Shown one piece after another: positions 46,545 to 53,666 of a DNA stretch of 64,000 bases; position 1 is the stretch's first letter, and each line of letters opens with the position of its first letter. The notes beneath the pieces are model-generated. The model made no database searches, was not told where the DNA came from, and saw only the letters and a list, made by a program, of their open reading frames with translations. Origin of the DNA: Luteimonas sp. MC1750 (GTDB taxonomy: Bacteria > Pseudomonadota > Gammaproteobacteria > Xanthomonadales > Xanthomonadaceae); NCBI RefSeq assembly GCF_016615955.1, contig NZ_CP067113.1:310001-374000 (forward strand), read 5' to 3'. The position numbers and the translations under genes were made by a program.

Positions 46545-48700
46545 ACAGACCTTTGCTGAAACCCGCCGTCTTCGCCCTCGGCCTGCTGGTGGTGGCCTGG
46601 ATCGGCGCCGGCTACGTCGGCAGCCACACGCTGGCGCTGCTGGTGACCGTGCTGATCGCCGGGCTGTACGCCGCCGGCGGCGTCGAGCTGCACCGCTACG
46701 GCCGCGCCACCGCAGGCCTGGCTGCCGCGCTCGAGGCGCCGCCCGGGCCGGAGGCCTTCGTCGCATGGCTCGAACGCCTGGACCCGTCGCTGCGCAGTGC
46801 GGTGCGGCAGCGCATCGAAGGCGGGCAGGCGCCGCTGCCGGCGCCCGCGCTGGCGCCCTACCTGGTCGGCATGCTGGTGCTGCTGGGCATGCTCGGGACC
46901 CTGCTGGGCATGCTGGTCACGCTGCGTGGCACGGGCCTGGCCCTGCAGTCGGCCAGCGACCTGCAGGCGGTGCGCGGTGCGCTGGCGGCCCCGGTGGAGG
47001 GCCTGGGCGTCGCGTTCGGCACGTCGATCGCGGGCGTGGCCGCCTCGGCGGCACTGGGCCTGCTTGCGGCGCTGGTCCGTCGCGAGCGCGCCGCCACGGT
47101 GCGCGTGCTCGATGCGGTTGCCGCCGACGGCCTGCGCGTGCACACGCGTGCCCACCAGCGCGATGAGTCGCTGCGGCTGATGGCCCTGCAGGCCGAGGCG
47201 GTGCCGACCCTGGTCGAGCGCATGGACGCGATGATGTTGGCGCTGGAACGCCAGTCCGAGGCGGCGCATGCGCGCCAGGTGGCCCAGCAGGACGCGTTCC
47301 ACGGCGCGTCGAGCCAGGCGTGGGAGCGGCTCGCCGCGCGCCTGTCGGAGGCGCTCGAACAGGGCGCGGCCGCCAGCGCGCGCGCAGCGGCCGAGGCGGT
47401 GCAGCCGGCGGTCGCCACCGCCATGGAGACCGTGGCCCGCGAGGCGGTGCAGCTCAACGGCCGCGTGGCCGACGCCGTGGAGCGCCAGCTGGCTTCCGTG
47501 GGCGAAGGACTGGCGGCCAATGCCGCCGCGGCCAGTGCGCTGTGGGAGCGCGCGCTGGCCGCGCAGGCGGCCTCGCAGCAGGCCCTGGGCGAGACCCTCC
47601 GCGGCACGCTGGATGCCACAGGCGACCGCTTCGCCGCCCGCAGCAGCCAGCTGGTGGACAGCGTCGCCAATCGCCTGGGAGCCGCCACGCAGCAGATCGG
47701 CACCGGATGGAGCGAGGCCCTGGCCGCGCAGCAGGCGCAGCACGATGCGTTGGCCCGACATCACCGCGAGGCACTGGCCGCCCAGCAGCTGCAGCACGAC
47801 GCCATGGCGGAGCGTCAGCGCGCCGCACTTGATGCCGCCGGCGAAGCCATCGCGGCCCAGGCCGCCACCTTGCTCTCCGAGCTGCAATCCGCGCATGCGC
47901 GCCAGCAGTCGGCGCTGGAATCCGCGCACGCGCTGCAGCAGTCCACACTCGCGGGGCAGGACGCCGAACGCTTCGCCGCCTGGCGCGCCGAGCTTGAAGC
48001 GATGGCCGAAGCACAGCGCGAGCAGTTGGTGCAGGCCGCCGAAGCCGCCGCCCTGCAGCAGGCCTCGGTAGCCGATGCGCTGGCCCGGGCCGCCGCCGAC
48101 ATTGGCGCGCAGTCGCAGGCGCACGCCGCCGCCACCATCGCCGAGATCTCCACCCTGGTCGAAGCCGCCTCCGAAGCGCCGCGCGCGGCCGCCGAGGTGG
48201 TGGCCGAGCTGCGCCAGAAGCTCTCCGACAGCATGGTCCGCGATACGGCGATGCTCTCCGAGCGCACGCAACTGATGCAGACGCTAGCGACCCTGCTCGA
48301 AGCCGTGAACCACGCCTCCACCGAGCAGCGCGGCGCGATCGATGCCCTGGTGTCGACCACGTCGGGCCTGCTGGAGACGGCCGGTGCGCGCTTCGACGCC
48401 CGCGTGGACGCGGGCACCGGTGCCATCGAAGCCGCAGTGCGCCGCGTCGACGCCAATGCCGAAGGTGTGTCGCGCCTGGGCGAGGCACTCGGTGGCGCGG
48501 TCGAGCAGTTCGGCGAGCGCAACGCTCAGCTCGTGGAGCGGCTGGACGCCATCGCCGCGGCGCTCGAGGCCGCCGGCACCCGCGGCGACGAACAGCTCGC
48601 GTACTACGTCGCCCAGGCCCGCGAGCTGGTCGACCTGAGCGTGCTCGCGCAGCAGCAGGTCATCGGCGAGCTGCGCCAGCTGCCGGGCGCGACGGCGTGA
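46541..48700 (+). CDS. DUF802 / MotA-ZorA-like membrane protein with long cytoplasmic tail
   Basis: A 719-residue protein. Helices 1 and 2 (about 8-27, 29-49) are followed by a short cytoplasmic loop and helices 3 and 4 (106-127 and 153-178). The latter pair reads MLGTLLGMLVTLRG and GVAFGTSIAGVAASAALGLLA, the pore-lining pattern of the MotA/TolQ/ExbB superfamily. Residues about 180-719 are one Ala/Gln/Glu-rich coiled coil with repeated QQ-ALA segments, resembling the intracellular tail of ZorA. The MotB-like partner gene overlaps its stop (GTGA). Expected role: stator of a proton- or Na+-driven motor in the inner membrane; function undescribed to my knowledge. Confidence 0.82.
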   Translation: MNRPLLKPAVFALGLLVVAWIGAGYVGSHTLALLVTVLIAGLYAAGGVELHRYGRATAGLAAALEAPPGPEAFVAWLERLDPSLRSAVRQRIEGGQAPLPAPALAPYLVGMLVLLGMLGTLLGMLVTLRGTGLALQSASDLQAVRGALAAPVEGLGVAFGTSIAGVAASAALGLLAALVRRERAATVRVLDAVAADGLRVHTRAHQRDESLRLMALQAEAVPTLVERMDAMMLALERQSEAAHARQVAQQDAFHGASSQAWERLAARLSEALEQGAAASARAAAEAVQPAVATAMETVAREAVQLNGRVADAVERQLASVGEGLAANAAAASALWERALAAQAASQQALGETLRGTLDATGDRFAARSSQLVDSVANRLGAATQQIGTGWSEALAAQQAQHDALARHHREALAAQQLQHDAMAERQRAALDAAGEAIAAQAATLLSELQSAHARQQSALESAHALQQSTLAGQDAERFAAWRAELEAMAEAQREQLVQAAEAAALQQASVADALARAAADIGAQSQAHAAATIAEISTLVEAASEAPRAAAEVVAELRQKLSDSMVRDTAMLSERTQLMQTLATLLEAVNHASTEQRGAIDALVSTTSGLLETAGARFDARVDAGTGAIEAAVRRVDANAEGVSRLGEALGGAVEQFGERNAQLVERLDAIAAALEAAGTRGDEQLAYYVAQARELVDLSVLAQQQVIGELRQLPGATA

Positions 48701-49383
48701 GTCACGAACTCGAGGTTGATCACGACGGCGGCGCGCCGGTGTGGGCGGCGTTCGGCGACCTGATGTCGGTGCTGCTCGGCGTGTTCGTGCTGATCCTGGT
48801 CGGCGTGATCGGCGCGCAGCTGCACCTGGAAGCGAAGCTGGCGGACGAGGTCGCGCAGCGCGAGGCCGAGCAGCAGCGCCGCGAAGCGCTGGAGCAGGCC
48901 CTGGCCGGGCCGCTCGCCGCGGGCCGCGTGACCCTGGTCGACGGCCGCATCGGCATCAGCGGCAGCGTGCTGTTCGCGCTGAACTCCGACCGGCTGCAGC
49001 CGGAGGGGGAGGCGCTGCTGGAGACGCTGGCCGGACCGCTGGCCGGCTTCCTGGCCGCGCGCGACGAGATCCTGATGGTCAGCGGCTTCACCGACGACCG
49101 TCCGGTGCACGGCGGCAACCGCCGCTTCGCCGACAACCTGGAGCTGTCCGCGCAGCGCGCGCTCACCGTCACCCGCGCGCTGGTGGCGCAGGGCGTGCCG
49201 GCCTCGTCGGTGTTCGCCGCGGCCTTCGGCGCCGAGCAGCCGGTGGCGAGCAACGACGATGCCGGAGGCCGCGCGCGCAACAGGCGCGTGGAGATGGCGC
49301 CGATGCCGCGACCGCGGCAGGCCGGGGTGTCGGCACCCGCGCCGGCAGCTGAAGGTGTGGCCCCGGCCACCGGGGCACCGTAG
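48697..49383 (+). CDS. MotB/ZorB-like OmpA-family protein
   Basis: A 228-residue protein starting with GTG. A short cytoplasmic start is followed by one transmembrane helix (17-40) whose first turn carries Asp21 in WAAFGDLMSVLLGVF, the position of the ion-binding Asp of MotB. A short helix (45-70) then leads to an OmpA-like peptidoglycan-binding domain: LFALNSDRLQPEG, VSGFTDDRPVHGG, NLELSAQRALTVTRAL, and GRARNRRVEM. It should anchor the DUF802 complex to peptidoglycan and form the ion path. The tail after residue 205 is Pro/Ala-rich. Confidence 0.88.
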   Translation: MSHELEVDHDGGAPVWAAFGDLMSVLLGVFVLILVGVIGAQLHLEAKLADEVAQREAEQQRREALEQALAGPLAAGRVTLVDGRIGISGSVLFALNSDRLQPEGEALLETLAGPLAGFLAARDEILMVSGFTDDRPVHGGNRRFADNLELSAQRALTVTRALVAQGVPASSVFAAAFGAEQPVASNDDAGGRARNRRVEMAPMPRPRQAGVSAPAPAAEGVAPATGAP

Positions 49384-49385
49384 CC

Positions 49386-49856
49386 ATGGACGACGGAGCG
49401 AAACCACCGTCGGCGATCGGCGGGCTGCTCGATGCACTGTCGGATTGGCGGCAGGCGCGCGAGGCCGATGCCGCCGTCACCGGATTGCCGCGCGCGGCGC
49501 AGTGGCCGGAACTGCCGGCCCTCACCGGCGTCCACGCCCTGGCGGGCGCACTGCGCAACCGCGAGCACATCCGCCGCTCACTGGCGCCGGCACCGGCGGA
49601 TACCGGACCACTGAACTCGCGCGCGCTGGTCCTGCGCATGTTCCGCCTGATGCATGCGCAGTCGCCGGACTACCTGCGCCACTTCACCGCCTATGTCGAC
49701 GCACTGGCCGCGCTGCAGGCGCTGCAACAGGCGCCCGCTGTGCCGGCGGACGCCGCATACGGAAGCGCCGGCACGAGGCCGGCGCGGAAACGGGCGAAGC
49801 CGCGGCCGGCACGGAAGGCGGTGCGCCCTCCGGCCGGCGGGCCGGACGCCGGCTAG
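49386..49856 (+). CDS. DUF2894 family protein
   Basis: A 156-residue soluble protein. The conserved DUF2894 core is LNSRALVLRMFRLMHAQSPDYLRHFTAYVDALAALQAL (given here only as its position, about residues 77-113; key parts are LNSR and YVDAL). A strongly basic Lys/Arg/Pro tail (KRAKPRPARKAVRPP) ends the protein. It is the last gene of the motor-like operon, two bases after the OmpA stop. The basic tail could bind nucleic acid or membrane. Its stop shares CTAG with the convergent dehydrogenase gene. Confidence 0.8.
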   Translation: MDDGAKPPSAIGGLLDALSDWRQAREADAAVTGLPRAAQWPELPALTGVHALAGALRNREHIRRSLAPAPADTGPLNSRALVLRMFRLMHAQSPDYLRHFTAYVDALAALQALQQAPAVPADAAYGSAGTRPARKRAKPRPARKAVRPPAGGPDAG

Positions 49857-51283
49857 CGCTGCGCGCCCGGGACGGTGCCCGGGGCGACAGGCGCATCGCC
49901 GCCTTCGGCACTGGCACCGGCTTCGGCATCCGCAGCGGTATCGGCCGGAACGGCGGAGCCCTCCACCGCGCCCGCCGGCGCCACCGCCGGACCGCCCACG
50001 CGCGAGACGCGCCAGATGATGTTGGCTAGGTCGTCGGCGATGATCACCGCGCCGCGCGGATCCACGGTCACGCCCACCGGACGGCCGCGGGTGGTGCCGT
50101 CGTCATCGCGGAAACCGGTGGCGAAGTCGATCGGGTCTCCGGCCGGACGGCCGTTGCGGAACGGCACGAACACCACCTTATAGCCGGACGGGTCCGGGCG
50201 GTTCCAGCTGCCGTGCATGCCGACAAACGCGCCGTCGGCGAATTCCGGGCCCATCACCGGGCTGGAGAAGTCGACGCCCAGCGAGGCCACGTGCGCGCCC
50301 AGGCTGTAGTCGGGCGTGATCGAGGCGGCGACCTTTTCCGGGTTCTCGGGCTTCACGCGGGTGTCGACGTGGTTGCCCCAGTAGGCCCAGGGCCAGCCGT
50401 AGAAGCCGCCGTCGCGTACCGACGTGAGGTAGTCCGGCACGAGGTCGGGACCGATCTCGTCGCGCTCGTTGACCACGGCCCAGAGCTGGCCGCTGCCCGG
50501 CTGGATCGCCAGCGCGGTGGGGTTGCGCAGGCCGGTCGCGTAGGGGCGGTGCATGCCCGTGGCGACGTCGATCTCCCAGACCATCGCCCGGTCCTGCTCG
50601 GCGGTCATGCCGCGCTCGGTGATGTTGCTGTTGGAGCCGATGCCGACGTACAGGAAGCGGCCGTCGGCGCTGGCCGCCATCGCCTTGGTCCAGTGGTGGT
50701 TGATGTCCGACGGCAGCAGGGTCAGCACCTCGGGTTCGGCGGCGCTGGCCTGGGTCATGCCCGGCTGGTAGTCGAAGCGCACCACCGCGTCCTGGTTGGC
50801 CACGTACAGGTCGTTGCCGACCAGGGCCATGCCGTAGGGCGCGTTGAGGTTCTCGGCGAACACCGTCTGCACTTCGTACTCGCCGTTGCCGTCGGCGTCG
50901 CGCAGCAGGGTCAGGCGGTTGCCGCTCTTCACCCCGGTGGTGCCGGCGGCCTTGATCGGGCCGGCGATCACGTCCTTGGGCTTGAGCTTGGGCGCGTTGC
51001 CGCCGCGGCCTTCCGCCACCAGGATGTCGCCGTTGGGCAGCACCAGGGTCTGGCGCGGGATGCCCAGGCCGGTGGCGATGGCGCGCACCTCGAAGCCCTC
51101 GGGCACCACCGGCAGCTGATCGCCCCACTCGGACGGGTCGGCGATCACCATCTGCGGCAGCAGGCCGCGCTTGGGCTCGGGCAGGTCGACGTCGGTGCCG
51201 TACTGCATCGGGCCCGGATCGGGGTTGCAGGCGGCAAGGACCATGGCCGACGTGGCGATGGCAAGCAGGCTCAGGCGCTTCAT
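49853..51283 (-). CDS. PQQ-dependent sugar dehydrogenase-like lipoprotein (sorbosone dehydrogenase family)
   Basis: A 476-residue lipoprotein. The signal peptide ends in the lipobox VLAAC (Cys19). A six-bladed beta-propeller follows, with family blocks such as GIPRQTLVLPNGDILVAEGRG, YVGIGSNSNITERG, GMHRPYATGLRNPTALAIQP and GGFYGWPWAYWG. The last segment is an Ala/Asp/Glu tail. L-sorbosone/glucose dehydrogenases of this fold oxidise sugars with PQQ on the periplasmic side; no PQQ synthesis genes are in the window. The start follows GGAGG and overlaps the DUF2231 stop by four bases. Confidence 0.88.
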   Translation of the reverse strand: MKRLSLLAIATSAMVLAACNPDPGPMQYGTDVDLPEPKRGLLPQMVIADPSEWGDQLPVVPEGFEVRAIATGLGIPRQTLVLPNGDILVAEGRGGNAPKLKPKDVIAGPIKAAGTTGVKSGNRLTLLRDADGNGEYEVQTVFAENLNAPYGMALVGNDLYVANQDAVVRFDYQPGMTQASAAEPEVLTLLPSDINHHWTKAMAASADGRFLYVGIGSNSNITERGMTAEQDRAMVWEIDVATGMHRPYATGLRNPTALAIQPGSGQLWAVVNERDEIGPDLVPDYLTSVRDGGFYGWPWAYWGNHVDTRVKPENPEKVAASITPDYSLGAHVASLGVDFSSPVMGPEFADGAFVGMHGSWNRPDPSGYKVVFVPFRNGRPAGDPIDFATGFRDDDGTTRGRPVGVTVDPRGAVIIADDLANIIWRVSRVGGPAVAPAGAVEGSAVPADTAADAEAGASAEGGDAPVAPGTVPGAQR

Positions 51284-51705
51284 GCAACACCTCCGATACG
51301 CGGGGCACTGGCCGCGAACCAGGTCGCGACGATGGCAAGGACCACGGTGATCACCGACAGCACGAGGCCGCCGGGCATGCTGGCCCAGGCGTCGCGCGCG
51401 TGCATCAGCGCGTTGAAGAAGCCGACGATCCAGGTCGCCAGCAGCAGCACGAAGTGGATCAGCGAGCCGCGGGTCCGGCGCGAGGGCGCGAGGCCGATCA
51501 GCGCGCAGACCAGGGCCGCGCCCGCGACCACCAGGCCGCCGGCGATCAGCCAGGACGCGAAGTTGTTCCACTGGATCTCGTAGGTGCGGAAGTAGCCGAT
51601 GTCGCTGAGCAGGCCGCCGAGGAACAGGGTGAGTGCACCGCCGAGGAGCAGCGCATGGACGGGATGGAAAGCCGGTGCATACCGGCGCGGGACGGTCGAG
51701 ACCAT
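51280..51705 (-). CDS. DUF2231 membrane protein
   Basis: A 141-residue protein with four transmembrane helices. The opening has the DUF2231 hallmark FHPVHALLLGGALTLFLGGLLSD, including the conserved HP-H pair, followed by WLIAGGLVVAGAALVCALIG and two more helices. Some relatives are found with haem or redox proteins, and the conserved His residues may bind a cofactor. It is translationally coupled to the dehydrogenase lipoprotein gene, so it may pass electrons from it, which is inference. GGAGG precedes the ATG. Confidence 0.85.
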   Translation of the reverse strand: MVSTVPRRYAPAFHPVHALLLGGALTLFLGGLLSDIGYFRTYEIQWNNFASWLIAGGLVVAGAALVCALIGLAPSRRTRGSLIHFVLLLATWIVGFFNALMHARDAWASMPGGLVLSVITVVLAIVATWFAASAPRIGGVA

Positions 51706-51855
51706 GTCGGTCCTCCGGAAGGACGCCGCAGGGCGTCGGATGGGGGGCGGGTTGCGGATGCAAACCGGGTGCGGCCATCGTAAGCCACGCGACCTTCACG
51801 GCCGCGTGCAGGGCCCGGGACGCTGCGTTCCCGACGCTCCGGACCGCGCCGCGGC

Positions 51856-53652
51856 TTACGCCCCCGGCGGATCCGCGGGCAGCGGCTGGCCCGGCGCCCA
51901 GTCCCGGCCCTGCAGGTCGTCGAGCAGCGCCACCACCCGCGCGCGGCTGGCGCTGCCGTGCACCGGCAGGACCAGGCTGTCGCCCGCGCGCGCATCGGCC
52001 AGGATCATGCGCGCCGCGGCGACCTCGTCCAGGCACTCGGCGATGGCGTGGGCGGGTATGCCGCTGGCGAGCAGGGCCGCGCGCAGCACGCCGGGGACCG
52101 CGCCGCTGGCGCGCCCGCGCATGTAGGCCCCGTCCATGTCCTTGAGCACGATGCGCTCCGGGGCGAAGGCCGCCGCGGTGGCGGCCAGCTCGGCGATGGC
52201 GGCGTCGCTACGGTTGCCGGCCTGTCCCAGCAGCAGGTGCAGGCGGCCGGGCCCGACGTGGGCGCGCCGCACCAGCTCCAGCAGGTGCTGCAGCCCGTCG
52301 GGATTGTGCGCGTAGTCGACCCAGGCCTGGATGCCGCCGCCCAGGGTCCAGCGCTGCAGGCGCCCGGGGTTGTCGCCGTGCGCGCGGCCGAAGCGGCCGA
52401 GCACGGTGGCGATGGTCTCCGCGCCGATGCCCAGGCGACTGGCGGCCAGCGCGGCGCCGGCGCAGTTCTGCACGTTGTGGGCGGCCAGCCCGCCGAGGGT
52501 CAGCGGCATGTCGGACAGGGCACCGAGGTCGTGCGAACGGGTCCCGTCGAACAGCAGCAGCCGGCCCTCGCGCACGCCGCAGCTGCCGCGTCCGTCGGCG
52601 CGGGCCTGGCGCAGCAGCGGATGGTCGTCGTCGCAGGAGAACCAGGCGAGCTGGGCCGGGACCGAGTCCGCGTGCCGCCGCAGCAGGGCGTTGTCGGCGT
52701 TGAGCACCACCGTGCCATCGGCGGCGATCGCACGCGCCACGGTCAGCTTGACCTGGGCCAGGCCGTCGAGGTCGTGGATGCCGTACTCGCCGAAATGATC
52801 GGGGCTGACGTTGGTGACCAAGGCGACGTCGGCGCGCTCGACGCCCAGGCCGCGGCGCAGCATGCCGCCGCGCGCGGTCTCGAGGATCGCTGCCTGCGCC
52901 TGCCGGTGGCGCAGCAGCGCGCGCGCGCCGCCCGGACCGGAGTAGTCGCCTTCCTCGATCAGGCCACCGTCGAGGTACAGGCCGTCGGTGCAGCTGTTGG
53001 CGGTGTGCCAGCCGTGGGCCATCGCGATCGCGGTCAGCAGGCGGACGCTGGTGGTCTTGCCGTTGGATCCGGTGACCAGCGCCACCGGGATGGCGTGGAG
53101 CGCCTCCCACGGCACCTCGTCGGGCGCTGGCAGGCTGGTGTTGTCCCAGGTCCTGCTGCCGCTGCCCATGCCGATCGACAGCTGTTCGTCGTCGAGCAGC
53201 AGCGGCAGCGCGTGCACCATCGCCGCTTCGTGCAGCGCGGCCAGGCGCGGCAGCTGCTCCGCGGCCGCGACCGCGCGCAGGATGCGCAGGGCCGCCTCCC
53301 CGTCGCCGACGGGCGCGTGGCCCGGCTGCAGCGCGGGCTCGCCGGTCTCGAGGCCGGCGTCGGCCAGCGCGGACAGCCAGGCCCACTCGTTGACCTCGGT
53401 GGCGGCATACAGCGCATCGGCGGGCGCGGTGAAGGCCAGGCTCGCGCCGGTGGCATGTTCACGCGCGAGGGTCGGCCCTTCCGGCCAGTCCAGCGCGGCG
53501 CGTGCGCGGGCGATGGCGTGGCGCCAGGCGTCGAGCAGCGCGGGCGCGACCGGTGCGCCGATGCCGGTCTCCAGCACCGCGCCGGTGCCGGCGAAATAGA
53601 GGTTGGGCCCGGTCAGGCGGCGCGAGTCGTCGAACGGCGGCGGGGTGCTCAT
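51856..53652 (-). CDS. Second Mur ligase-like protein of the cyanophycin operon
   Basis: A 598-residue protein with a unique N-terminal region (1-185), a Mur ligase central domain (P-loop TGSNGKTT at 194-201) and a Mur C-terminal domain (GRLQRWTLGGGIQAWVDYAHNPDG). It resembles the C-terminal half of cyanophycin synthetase but lacks an ATP-grasp domain. In MurE-like domains of CphA this part adds Arg to the beta-carboxyl of the Asp backbone. It lies 14 bases after cphA, so it is co-expressed. It could be a helper for chain priming or a ligase for a related substrate; no specific function can be read from the sequence. Confidence 0.85.
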   Translation of the reverse strand: MSTPPPFDDSRRLTGPNLYFAGTGAVLETGIGAPVAPALLDAWRHAIARARAALDWPEGPTLAREHATGASLAFTAPADALYAATEVNEWAWLSALADAGLETGEPALQPGHAPVGDGEAALRILRAVAAAEQLPRLAALHEAAMVHALPLLLDDEQLSIGMGSGSRTWDNTSLPAPDEVPWEALHAIPVALVTGSNGKTTSVRLLTAIAMAHGWHTANSCTDGLYLDGGLIEEGDYSGPGGARALLRHRQAQAAILETARGGMLRRGLGVERADVALVTNVSPDHFGEYGIHDLDGLAQVKLTVARAIAADGTVVLNADNALLRRHADSVPAQLAWFSCDDDHPLLRQARADGRGSCGVREGRLLLFDGTRSHDLGALSDMPLTLGGLAAHNVQNCAGAALAASRLGIGAETIATVLGRFGRAHGDNPGRLQRWTLGGGIQAWVDYAHNPDGLQHLLELVRRAHVGPGRLHLLLGQAGNRSDAAIAELAATAAAFAPERIVLKDMDGAYMRGRASGAVPGVLRAALLASGIPAHAIAECLDEVAAARMILADARAGDSLVLPVHGSASRARVVALLDDLQGRDWAPGQPLPADPPGA

Positions 53653-53666
53653 GGTCGCGGCCGGAG

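Noticed and set aside
45759..49856. Complete Zorya anti-phage system
   Set aside because: Only the motor-like pair resembles ZorA/ZorB. No ZorC, ZorD helicase or ZorE nuclease gene is adjacent, and the flanking genes are DUF3348 and DUF2894.
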